NCBI RefSeq assembly: GCF_023973825.1
Contig: NC_090120.1
Location: 1,516,501 to 1,580,500, forward strand
DNA length: 64,000 bases
Source: Plasmodium brasilianum
Taxonomy: Eukaryota; Apicomplexa; Aconoidasida; Haemosporida; Plasmodiidae
Direction of reading: 5' to 3'
Positions 34,871-45,227 of this stretch are shown here, in pieces; positions within the stretch are counted from its first letter, which is position 1; every line of letters begins with the position of its first letter. A model generated the notes under the pieces. It saw nothing but the letters and a program-made list of their open reading frames with translations. It made no database searches and was not told the DNA's origin. A program made the position numbers and the translations under genes.

Positions 34871-35795
34871 TATTCCTGTTTTGTTTTATAATTCTGTTAT
34901 CATTTTATTTTTCTATTTTTTCTCCTTTTTGTACATTCTGAGGATACTCAAATTTTAGCATATCAAATTGGGGTAATCGTGGTTTTCCTCATTTACTATT
35001 ACAAAATTTTCCCCATGTGTTAATAAGTAAATTTGGCAAAAATTAATTTATACAAATTTATTGTCAATGATTTTAAGTGATATAATTAGCACCTCTCCTT
35101 TATCTCCTTTCTTACATGTATAAGATGTGAAGAACTGTCTTCTTATAACACAGGATTGTGTACATACATACAAGTATACATATTTCTAACATGATTTCGA
35201 TAAAATTTGTTGATTTCCATTTTTTAATTATTTTTTCTACGCCTATAAAATAAATCTGTTCCACATTCAACTCTTCTTGGTTCTATTTGTGTTTACTTTT
35301 TTTTTTTTTGTTCATACTCTATTAAGAAATATTCCCCTTACGTTGTCATTTCAAGCAGAAATCGAATTAAAAACGAAGATAAACACGAACAGAAACAAAT
35401 ACAAGAACGGAAAAAGGAAGAGATAACGAAACAGACAACAAAATAGACAAAGAATCAGCCTATGTGCTAACACCTAATAGTTCAGCACATCAAAATGGAG
35501 TAAATAATAAGGAAGTATTCCGAATCTATCATCTCTCCCCGGAAGAAAAAAATAGTAATAAATGAGCGAGTGGATGAATGTAATACGCTAGGACTTGTTC
35601 GATCGTTTACTCCTTAATACTACGTTTTTCTAGTGGCCTAATCTCTGTGGAAAAAAAAAAAAAAAAAAAAAAAAAAGTATATATTCATACATATCTACAT
35701 TCACACATACATATAAAAGCATGTGCATCCTCGCATGGAAGTTTTATTTTATTTTTATTTTTTTTTTGAGAGATGCGGATGAACGCGCCATTTCC

Positions 35796-38700
35796 TCAGA
35801 AGTGATTATTTTCATCTGCATTTGAATATTTATGTTCATATGCATTTTCATTTTTATTTTCATTTTTATTTTCATTTTTATTTTCATTTTTATTTTCATT
35901 TTTATTTTCATTTTTATTCTTATTTTCATATTCATTTTTTTTTTTTTGTTGTTGTCCTTTTTGGATCATACGGGTGATGGGCCACTTAAAATTGGGGTTG
36001 GGTAAAAACTCCCCCCCAAGGAAGGTGTAAGAAATAAGATGAGAAGAAATGCCTTGAAGAGTTTGCTCATAATGATAGAGTCTTCTGGTTAGTTCAGATA
36101 AAGCTATATTTGTAACAATGCAAAAATTATATTTACGTATTAAGTCGATACAAAAACTGTAATAATTTTCTAAAGGTTGGGTAATCAAATATCCTAACAT
36201 ACGGAGATGCTGAAAAAATAGTAGGTCCTTTTTCGTCAACATCATATCTGCATTGTCATTACTATATACTAAGTCGTTAGTATTTACTACGTCGTTAGTA
36301 TTTACTACGTCGTTAGTAGATACTTTGTTACTACTTACTCCGCCATCTTTCATTTCGCGATCATAAAAATCATTCGGGTTATGGTTTACTTTTGAATATT
36401 TCTCATCAGAGCTGTACTTGTTACGAGTTGTTATATATTCCTCAGGTATAATAATCTTAACATGATAAGCTTTAAATCTGTAATAGTCTAAAACCACCTT
36501 TATTCTATATATATCAAAATATTTTATGTAATTATGTTGGTATCTCGTACCGATGTTTTTCCCATCTATTATTATCATCTTATTAGGTACATGGTTCGAT
36601 GGCGAAATTTCGTCCATTTTATATGTCCTTACAAATTGTTGATCTACTATGCTATTTGTACTTTTTTCTTCCATGTACATGTATTCACTAGGTTTCTCAT
36701 TGCCCACGGTACTATGACTTTCTTTATTTATGGTAATCCTACTTTGCTTCCAATTTTTGCATTTGTAGCAGTTTAGCAGCGACTCGTTGCTGCTGGCAAT
36801 GAGGTTACTGCTGACGATGTGGCTACCACCTTCAGTACTACTTTTTGTAATAGGACTACATCTTCCCGCCGTGCTCGTAGAACGAGCCCCCTGGTAGTGA
36901 GCATCCTTCGCCAAGCTCTTCAACAACTGTTCATGCCTATCACTGTCGCTGTTAACATTTTCGATGATACTGCTCCTCTTTTTTGTAGTGATATTATCTG
37001 AAAAGGAATCTTCAAAGAATGAATTTTCCTTGGAACATACTTTCGTTAATTCGTTCGATATATTCATTATTTCATTGAAACCATCTTTTTTATTATGGTA
37101 ATCATCTACATCATTATACAAATATTGATCATGATTTCCCACTTTTTTTATATTATCTAAAAGGTCATATTTAGTATGTTCAACTTGACTTAACACAGTT
37201 CTTGTATTCCCTCTGCAGTTATTATAGTTCGTATTTATAGTTTTATTTTGTACATAATTATTACAATTTTTCAAAAAATCTGCAGGACTCTTACTTATGC
37301 AATTCGTGTAGGGATCATTTATAGATGAATTATCATTCCGTTCATAACTTCCATTGTTCCCATTATTTATTTTATTGTCATCACTCCGAGAGATATTACA
37401 TGCCATTTTCTTCGTTCCACTATCGTTACGTACACCAATCACATCATCTTCGCGCTTTATACATTCTTCAACGACCTTCCTTTTGATTAACTTCAAGTTG
37501 AGACCCTCTTTCCCATAACTATCTCCACGACTGTCAGTTTTACGGACATTACTACTGCAACTACCACTTCTACTTCTTCCATCACATCGACTTGCGTAAC
37601 CCTGGTTACTGTTTCCACCACTTAACCGGACAGACGAATCCAACTTTCTATCATTCATTTTTTTCACGAATTTGATGTAAGGCAAGTCTTCATGTGTTTT
37701 CTTCTCCCCTTCGTTCCACTTGATCCCTTTACCATTCAATGCCAAATATTTTTTACAAAGGCTTAGAAATTTTTCATTTTCCTTCTCCTTCATCTTTATC
37801 TTCTTCTCTTCCTCCTCCTCATCATCACTCTCCTTTTCTGATTTCTGAGTGAGGGCGAGAAACCTAGTTATTAGCACACATTCTTCCACTTCCCCGAATA
37901 TGTCAAGTCTATCATCTAAAGTCCTCGTTGCCATGATGAAATTGTCCGTTTGTGTACCCTTCCCGTTCACACCAACCAGGTCGGGAGGAAATACCATTTT
38001 GTTGTTGTTACTTCCAAACGAGCTCTTTCTCCCTAACCCGTTGGTCATACTGTCATTCCCAGAAGTAGCAACATAATCGTAATTATTTTCCGGCATATAA
38101 AAATTGTTACTGTTTGAAATGGATTTTTCATATAGGTCATTATAACACTCAAATTGTATATCATCTGAACAATCTTTTTCCCTTCCTATATTTTCCATAC
38201 CTATATCTCGGATGCCTACATTTATGTTTTCTTTCTCCCCCTTACAGGTTGAAGAAGACATCTTCATAAACAGCGGTTTTTTCAAAAGCACTATGTCCTC
38301 TTCATTCGAATCATCGAAGGGGTTTAAGAAATGATTTCCAGTAGACCTTTTTTCCAAATGCGCATTGTTAGGCTGCCTAGCCATTTGTCCCTCCTTTAAC
38401 TTCTTAAACTGTAATGTGTTCAAAAAGGGATATATATAAAAATCTTCTTTTAATTTATATTGTAATATATTACTGTCTACTTGTATATCCTTTTTTACTT
38501 GTATGCTGTATATCAAATCTTTAATATTTTTTATTATATCATTATTGTAAATGCATTTCAAATCATTTGCGGATTGCTGTAATATTTTCGTGCGTTTTGT
38601 TAATCCATTTTTATGTTTGTATATTTTCGTTTTCCTCCTATGATTGTTACCATTACTGCTATTACTGTTGCTGTTATTGTTTTTCCTTCCATTCGATCCG

Positions 38701-40805
38701 CTATTTCTTCCACCATCTCTTCTACCATTGCTACTGCTCCTACCATTTGCATGGGCATATGAACATACATAAACCGTCCTCCTCCTATAGTCTTCGTAGT
38801 ACTGTTTAATGAGCTTATTTTTTTCTCTCTTTTCATCTTCATTCAACTTGGTTAGATGCACATCGTTAAAATTCTTTTCATTATTTAACCAGTATAATGT
38901 GTATATAAAAACAGACAAATATTTGGAATAAAAATTATAATAAAAATATTTACATGAGAGTAAAAGTTCATATATTAAAAGAAAGGAAAAATAGATTTGT
39001 TCATTTTTATATATATATTTATTTATATTTACATACCCATAAAAAAAGCTACCTATTTTATTTCTCTCCTTTTCATGTTGATTAATGATTATATATATAA
39101 TCATACTTAGTAAGGTAAAAATTATAAAAATTAAATTTTTCATCATGAATTTGTCTTCTTTTTTATTATAATATTGAATCTTTACATATTTATTAGTATA
39201 ATAAATAAACTTGTTTTTTTTCTTTTCAAATTTATTCATATCGATTTTTGAAAATAACAGCTTAACAATTTTAAAATAGCTAATGTAAAAATTTATGAAA
39301 GTTTCACTCAATTCCTTTTCTTCTAAACATTTTTCCTTTTTATTTTCTCTTAGTCCATCCTTTGAACCATTTGTATTTCCTGCTGCATAATCATTTGTTG
39401 TATGCTGCATTTTCCTTTGTACTGAGTTATCCACTCTCATGTATTTATTATCACATATTTCGTTTTTGCCATTTCTAAGAGGAAAAATCTGTCCATCCTT
39501 ATTTTTAATGAAGCATATACCCCTTATCGGACTACTGAGACCTTTGCTACCATGACAAACGCTCGGGGAACCACGTCCACTGTGATTGTTATGGCTCTTA
39601 CAACTTCTGACAATGCCAATACCTCCATCATCCCCAGTAAATCCATTATTATTTCTCACCCTGCTCAAGTTACCTCCAGTACGACTTCTACTGCTACAGC
39701 TACTTCTAGTTCTACCATTCTGCCTCTTTCCGGTGCTTCTACTACATTTGTCAAAATCGTTGCACCCACCTCTTCTGTCACCAAAGCCGCTTTCATTTCC
39801 TTCATCATTTCCACTTCTACTATCCTCATTACTACTTTCATTGTCTCCTTCCAGCTTCTCTAACAATTTTACCACTGTCCTTCTCTCGTTCAATATACTC
39901 TCCATGTACATAACCACTACATCCCTGTTTGGTGCTGGTTTGTGTGATATCAAGGATAAGAAATAAAAAAATAAACACTTTATTGGATTTCCATTTATAA
40001 ATAATAAAGATAACTGATTGAATAAATGACCACTATACTTGTAATAATTTAAAGAACAGTAATAATTTATACATGATTTTATTTCATTCTGTTTTTTATT
40101 ATCTCTAAAAAAGTAGTATTTGTATCTAAATAAATCTCCAAGAATTTTGTAGGTATTACTTACACAAATTCTAACAATGCCTAAATTGTTATATAAATTA
40201 TAATGTTGTTCATTTTTTCTGTTTTTATCATTTTCTTGTAAATAAAAAGTATCCATAATATTATTTACGTAACTGTCACGTTCGTATGTATCATTTTTTA
40301 CATCTCTTGCATATTCATTTTCTTCACATGTGTGAACACAAATAGAATATGTATTTTCCTTATCTATTATTTTGCTCATATATAATATGTATTCGTGTTT
40401 TTTTTCATCATATGATTTTACAAATCTCCTTAGAATTTCTTGGAAATACTCATAAGCATCATTTATCTTTATTCTTAAAATTAACAAGTATTTCCTTAAC
40501 ATTTTTTGATTGTTATTTTCATTTTGCAAATACCTAATTTTCTTTGTTATACTTTTTATATTATGGTAAAAATAGTACATCCATATGCTATTCAAAAGTT
40601 GTACTGCTTTTACATTATTATCTTTTAAATATTCAAAGAGCACGCTTTCTTTTTTTTTCTTTTTTTTTCTTATTTCATCTGTCATACTATTATTTTCATT
40701 TGCCCAAATTTCCTTCCTTCTCATTATTGAACAAGCGCCAACTTCACGTAGAGGTACGTCCATACACCTATATGTATGTATATATATATATATATATATA
40801 TACAC
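35796..40805 (-). CDS. EST1/SMG5-7-like protein with C-terminal degenerate NYN/PIN-type domain
   Basis: One open frame of 1,669 codons. The first 14 are a translated TA microsatellite (MYIYIYIYI), so the true start is probably Met15 (codon at 40763), Met28 or Met41. Residues 208-300 match the EST1/SMG5-7 14-3-3-like TPR region: LGDLFRYK, a helical NYYCSLNYYKYSGHLFNQLSLL, then LFFYFLSLISHKPAP, equivalent to the family's LGDLxRY, YYxxAxxxxPxxGxxFNQLxxLA and YYxLRSL motifs. A long Asn/Ser/Gly-rich middle follows. Near the C-terminus, MIIIDGKNIG (1410-1419) starts a Zc3h12a-type NYN domain ending about 1610 with GGEFLPNPNF. Asp1414 is kept, but the positions of the other three metal-binding acids read Tyr1548, Tyr1549 and Ile1567. 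The C-terminus is a Lys/Asn/Glu repeat. The likely role is in nonsense-mediated decay or RNA turnover, as a SMG5-like adaptor. Confidence 0.75.
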   Translation of the reverse strand: MYIYIYIYIHTYRCMDVPLREVGACSIMRRKEIWANENNSMTDEIRKKKKKKESVLFEYLKDNNVKAVQLLNSIWMYYFYHNIKSITKKIRYLQNENNNQKMLRKYLLILRIKINDAYEYFQEILRRFVKSYDEKKHEYILYMSKIIDKENTYSICVHTCEENEYARDVKNDTYERDSYVNNIMDTFYLQENDKNRKNEQHYNLYNNLGIVRICVSNTYKILGDLFRYKYYFFRDNKKQNEIKSCINYYCSLNYYKYSGHLFNQLSLLFINGNPIKCLFFYFLSLISHKPAPNRDVVVMYMESILNERRTVVKLLEKLEGDNESSNEDSRSGNDEGNESGFGDRRGGCNDFDKCSRSTGKRQNGRTRSSCSSRSRTGGNLSRVRNNNGFTGDDGGIGIVRSCKSHNNHSGRGSPSVCHGSKGLSSPIRGICFIKNKDGQIFPLRNGKNEICDNKYMRVDNSVQRKMQHTTNDYAAGNTNGSKDGLRENKKEKCLEEKELSETFINFYISYFKIVKLLFSKIDMNKFEKKKNKFIYYTNKYVKIQYYNKKEDKFMMKNLIFIIFTLLSMIIYIIINQHEKERNKIGSFFYGYVNINKYIYKNEQIYFSFLLIYELLLSCKYFYYNFYSKYLSVFIYTLYWLNNEKNFNDVHLTKLNEDEKREKNKLIKQYYEDYRRRTVYVCSYAHANGRSSSNGRRDGGRNSGSNGRKNNNSNSNSSNGNNHRRKTKIYKHKNGLTKRTKILQQSANDLKCIYNNDIIKNIKDLIYSIQVKKDIQVDSNILQYKLKEDFYIYPFLNTLQFKKLKEGQMARQPNNAHLEKRSTGNHFLNPFDDSNEEDIVLLKKPLFMKMSSSTCKGEKENINVGIRDIGMENIGREKDCSDDIQFECYNDLYEKSISNSNNFYMPENNYDYVATSGNDSMTNGLGRKSSFGSNNNKMVFPPDLVGVNGKGTQTDNFIMATRTLDDRLDIFGEVEECVLITRFLALTQKSEKESDDEEEEEKKIKMKEKENEKFLSLCKKYLALNGKGIKWNEGEKKTHEDLPYIKFVKKMNDRKLDSSVRLSGGNSNQGYASRCDGRSRSGSCSSNVRKTDSRGDSYGKEGLNLKLIKRKVVEECIKREDDVIGVRNDSGTKKMACNISRSDDNKINNGNNGSYERNDNSSINDPYTNCISKSPADFLKNCNNYVQNKTINTNYNNCRGNTRTVLSQVEHTKYDLLDNIKKVGNHDQYLYNDVDDYHNKKDGFNEIMNISNELTKVCSKENSFFEDSFSDNITTKKRSSIIENVNSDSDRHEQLLKSLAKDAHYQGARSTSTAGRCSPITKSSTEGGSHIVSSNLIASSNESLLNCYKCKNWKQSRITINKESHSTVGNEKPSEYMYMEEKSTNSIVDQQFVRTYKMDEISPSNHVPNKMIIIDGKNIGTRYQHNYIKYFDIYRIKVVLDYYRFKAYHVKIIIPEEYITTRNKYSSDEKYSKVNHNPNDFYDREMKDGGVSSNKVSTNDVVNTNDVVNTNDLVYSNDNADMMLTKKDLLFFQHLRMLGYLITQPLENYYSFCIDLIRKYNFCIVTNIALSELTRRLYHYEQTLQGISSHLISYTFLGGEFLPNPNFKWPITRMIQKGQQQKKKNEYENKNKNENKNENKNENKNENKNENKNENAYEHKYSNADENNHF

Positions 40806-41450
40806 GTATGTATGTGTGTGGGTGAATTATGTAGATCCCTTTAACGCGCAAAAATTATACCTCTAAAAAGACATCTCTACGGTCTACTTTTACTATGAAC
40901 TTATATAAGGATTAACCTTTTTATTTATCGTAAAACGTATCCCTCCTCACGTAAATGTTTTAATTCTTACCATCACACCTGACTTGGTACTCCATATACA
41001 TGTACATGTAGATACATACATACATGTACGTTTACGTTCCAAGTAGTTGGTTTCCCTCTGTCACTATAAATATAAATATATATATATGTGTATATACGTA
41101 TATATATTTATATACACAAGCATGGAAATAAATGCGCTTTTTGGTGTTTCCCCCTGCGTTTGTATCCTTTTAAAACAAGTTTTAAGAAAAATAAATTACG
41201 CTTAAACACATCGATCACATTAAGAGTCTATTCATACAAATTTTTAAAACTTATTTCCTGCTTCCTGTTTTAGCAAATCTTCCTGTTTATTATTACATGA
41301 ATAAAAAGCTTCTACTTAAATTACATTATTACTCTTTGTGTGATTCAGCCTTATCTCTTTCTATTTTAATTTAATGCGACGGTGTTACTGAGCTGTCATT
41401 GTTCACTTAAAATCCTCCGAATGACTTAATCGCATATAAATATAAATATA

Positions 41451-41496
<46 letters not shown>

Positions 41497-41859
41497 ATAT
41501 AAACATATACGTATATATATGTTTTGTACTTGTCTATGTTTATGTATATTCTCCCCCCTACAGTTATTTAGGGATCATAAATATATAAATGAACATATAT
41601 ACACATATAAATATATACAAAGGAACACCTTAAGGTCTCTTAATTTTGCTTATTTTTACATGTCTTGTTAATATTATTAAGTCACTTGCAATAATTGTTA
41701 TTCTAACGTTTTTTTTGTTCTTTTTAACAGTAATCTACTGTATCGTTATTTATATTAAAAAAAAAAAATAGTACACTTGTGGAAAAAAAGAATGTACATT
41801 TTTGTAACTATAAATTCTTCTTCAACTATGGCATATGTAAAATTAATTTTTTATATTTT

Positions 41860-42030
41860 GTATGCTTCCATATATTTCGTATGCTTCCATATATTTCGTA
41901 TGCTTCCATATATTACGTATGTTTGCATTTATTTCGTACATTTCCATATATTATGTATGTTTCCATATATTATGTATGTTTCCATATATTATGTATGTTT
42001 CCATATATTATGTATGTTTCCATATATTTG
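41860..42030. repeat. 18-bp tandem array (TTCCATATATTATGTATG)
   Basis: About nine units, with TTTCGTATGC variants at the left end and TTATGTATGT at the right. The period is a multiple of three, so all three plus frames stay open and give Tyr/Ile/Phe/Cys repeats. Confidence 0.9.
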
Positions 42031-42701
42031 CACGTAGTATAAAAATATTCTATAAATGAATATTCCTATACACTTCCAAAAAACTTAAAAAAAAAAAATT
42101 ATAATTTAAACTAAAAAAAAAAAAAAATAATAAATAAAAAAAACGTAATTTTTATTTCTCAGTTTATATATGAATAATACATATAGAAAAATTACTTAAA
42201 CATAAAAATAAGTAAAATTTACAAAGAAAAAAAAAAAAAAAAAAAAAGAAAAATAAAAGCTTCTTTTATATTATTTTTTACAATTATATCTTCTGTTATG
42301 TCTATAAAAATGTTTTCTTATCTTTCTATTTTTACCATCTTTTTTATGTTAATCTCTTCACATTTTTGTAAAATATTTATTATTTTTTTTTTTTTCCATT
42401 GGGTACTTTTCAATATTTGTTTTCCTGAATAAAATTTCGAGTATATTTTATGTTCATACTATAAATACAATGTTTAAATTAATTTTTTTTTTTTTTTTTT
42501 TTTTTTTAGTAAGGTTTATAACTTTTTAGCATTCTGTAACTATATATTACTGTCCTTTTATTTTTTTTTTTTTTTTAAATATAACCTATTTTATTTTTAT
42601 GCGTATGGCCAATCATACATAATAATACAGTTGGCCGCAAAATAAGATTATAGCAAAGTTTTTCATAGAAGGGTGTACACAAAGTCATCCTTGCTTTAAA
42701 G

Positions 42702-42746
<45 letters not shown>

Positions 42747-42884
42747 TAAATAATTATGTTTGTACCGGTTCAGTTATGTATTACACCTATATGGGTTTCA
42801 CAATGCAAAAACATAATTACTTGGAAGTATAGGTTATGATGTACAATGTGAACAATTAAAATGAAATAAAAATTGGAACAAAAT

Positions 42885-43065
42885 ATAGCAAAGTAAAACG
42901 AATTATAGCAAAATATAACGTAATATAACGAAATATAACGAAATATAACGAAATATAACGAAATATAACGAAATATAACGAAATATAACGAAATATAACG
43001 AAATATAACGAAATATAACAGCATATAACGAAACATAACACAGTTTAACGAAATATAACGATATA
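42885..43065. repeat. 10-bp tandem array (AAATATAACG)
   Basis: About fifteen units of AAATATAACG with drift to AAAATAGC or AAACATAACA at the edges. It lies just upstream of the candidate small gene at 43151. Confidence 0.9.
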
Positions 43066-43150
43066 TGGCTATATATATCAAATTATAACAAAATAAAACA
43101 GAATAAAGCAAACATATGTAAAATAAAAGATAAACAATTTTTCCCTTAAA

Positions 43151-43816
43151 GGATTAAAATGAGCACTAAGTGTTTACACCCCATCTATGGTATAATTTCA
43201 ATATAAGCTTAATAAAAAGGGGTTTTTATATTAAGGCTTATTGTTTCATATTATCGTTCTTAAAATGTAAAATAGAAGCCACGTTGCAAGTAAACGTGGA
43301 GTTATATTCACGTTTAGTAATTTTAAAAATACGTGCATTTATACATATATATTTATGTGTACGTATGCATTTATGTATGTGGGTATGAGCACTGGCACCT
43401 TAATATTTTTATTTCGATAAGGAGTGAAAAAAAAAAAAAAAAAAAAAAAAAAAAACACCACTATAACGTTTTTTGTGAAAAGGTGTCCACTCCTATGAGT
43501 GCGACTCTAAATTATTATTGCAATCATTACACTGCAAATTAAAACCTCTAAGTTTATGCATTTTAACACGCACATATATAGATACAAATAAATGTATATA
43601 TTTTGTGCAGCTAAAATATATATATTATTTTCATATTTGCTTAGATATTACGATATACCAAAGAAACTAAAAAACTTATTTCCTGTTCATAAAATTAGAT
43701 CTGTTTTGGATGACATGTTCATAATTTTTTTTTTTTTTTTTCTCGAAAAAGGAACTAGCTATTATCATTTTGGCGTAATAACAATTAATTTAAATACAAC
43801 AGAAAAAGGCTACTAA
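43151..43816 (+). CDS. Possible small multi-exon gene (weak)
   Basis: A possible first exon starts with ATG near 43160 (MSTKCLHPIY) and ends before GTATAA. An acceptor AAAATAG near 43275 then restores phase to read EATLQVNVELYSRLVILKIR in DNA that is clearly less A+T-rich than its surroundings. A later block at 43640-43816 reads RYYDIPKKLKNLFPVHKIRS, then a Phe run, then GTSYYHFGVITINLNTTEKG before a stop. I cannot connect the blocks with confidence, and the minus strand over 43257-43340 is also open. No family is recognised. It may be a small conserved gene or only residual open frame. Confidence 0.22.
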
Positions 43817-44594
43817 TATATTCACAAGAATATAATGTATATAACCATTAAAAAAAGAACATACCCCTTAAACATATGCGTACTTGTATGTGTATAAATA
43901 CGTATATCTAACCATTCATTTTCCACTTGTTAATATTAATGCACAATTTAACTCATAAAATTGGCATAAAGCTAATCGTTTGTTCCATTGTTTAAATGAG
44001 TTTAAAAAAAAAAAAAAATAACATAAAAGACACAAATGAGAAAACTAATATATATGACATAAAAGAGAAAAATGACATATATGACATAAATGAGAAAATA
44101 AGAAATACATGTATGAAGTACAAAAAATGTTTTATCTTCTTAAACAAAAAAGAATTTAAATATAACAAAAATTAATTAGCATACCAGCAAAAGTGGTATA
44201 TATATTCTAAATTTATTAAAAAATAATTTACTCTAAAGGGTAAATAGTACAACACATTGTCACATATGAATTACTTGCTTTTATTTTTAAAAATGTTTGG
44301 TTTAACTAGCTATTTATTTATATATTTATTTTTTGATTTTTTTTTTTTTTTTTTTTAGCTAATTACACATTGTTCTTATGCCATAAAAACGTTTAAAAAT
44401 TAAGTGCAATATATTTTAACACATTTTTTAATCTATATATTGAGCATATTTTGATATCCGAACGATTACGACTTACAGTTTTGTTCTACATATTTCATTT
44501 AAAAAAAATAGGCTACTCCCATGTTTATATATGCGTTCCAGGATGGGCAAAAACGTAGCGATGTGGTACAACACCTTATATTTTTGTTTAATAT

Positions 44595-44715
44595 TATCTG
44601 ATTTTTCAATATTATCTGTTTTTTCAGTATTATCTGTTTTTTCAATATTATCTGTTTTTTCAATATTATCTGTTTTTTCAATATTATCTGTTTTTTCAAT
44701 ATTATATGTTTTTTT
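44595..44715. repeat. 18-bp tandem array (AATATTATCTGTTTTTTC)
   Basis: Seven near-perfect units of 18 bp, stop-free in some frames on both strands (Ser-Val-Phe-Ser-Ile-Leu on plus, Ile-Ile-Leu-Lys-Lys-Gln on minus). It is spacer DNA about 0.5 kb upstream of the polytopic gene. Confidence 0.9.
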
Positions 44716-45227
44716 TAATTTTTTTTTTCAAAAAAGACCAAAACAAAAATGACACATATGATGCTTATGTTTATACATTAAATACGTTTCAGCTTGAACA
44801 TGACATTTCTTTAATATATCTCTAAGGATAAATATTATTAATGGAATTTTTTTTTTTTTCCCATACCATATATTAGCTTGCTTTTTTAGGTTTTGTACTT
44901 CTGCAGTATATGTGCTTTTACGAAGCGCATTTCATTCTTGTTAACAACCACATTTAGACGGCACCATATATTTACACATACATATAAACATATATACATA
45001 TAAACATATATACGTAGAAACATATATACATATATACGTAGAAACATATATACATATAAACACATGAACATATAAACACATGAACATATATACATGCCCA
45101 CATATACGCATATATATATATATATATATGCAAAGATACACTTATTTTTCTTCCATTGTACGTCTTCACTTTGCTATCCTTTTTGTGGTGCTCTGTTTGT
45201 CTTCATTAATTATGTCGTTAAGAAAAG

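Larger units (their letters stand above)
31504..35795. other. 4.3 kb intergenic region (MFS promoter side, SMG-like gene 3' side)
   Basis: The left part lies upstream of the MFS transporter and the right part downstream of the EST1/NYN gene, both on the minus strand. It contains a TA run at 31556-31608, a CACTACTA/TAGTAGTG inverted repeat at 32047-32064, ATATATGTGTT repeats at 32276-32520, ATTTATTTTTTAC runs at 32930-33100 and an ACTATACTATTTTGTT array. Open frames here are Tyr/Ile- or Phe-rich repeat translations. I see no gene. Confidence 0.6.
40806..45227. other. 4.4 kb divergent intergenic region
   Basis: This spacer lies between the 5' end of the EST1/NYN gene (-) and the start of the polytopic membrane gene (+). 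It contains TA runs at 41452-41492 and 42708-42743, several arrays listed separately, and poly(T) runs near 42482 and 44340. A weak candidate multi-exon gene sits at 43151-43816. Elsewhere I see only repeat-derived frames. Confidence 0.6.

Noticed and set aside
39552..39966. Ser/Thr-rich and Leu-rich plus frames
   Set aside because: Antisense of the Ser/Gly/Arg-rich part of the EST1/NYN gene.
42606..42640. Hairpin with GGCCAA/TTGGCC arms as a possible small RNA
   Set aside because: Stem of only about six pairs with a large loop; no RNA family motif recognised.
42885..43065. Regular repeats that might suggest a CRISPR array
   Set aside because: Direct head-to-tail units without unique spacers, in a eukaryotic genome.
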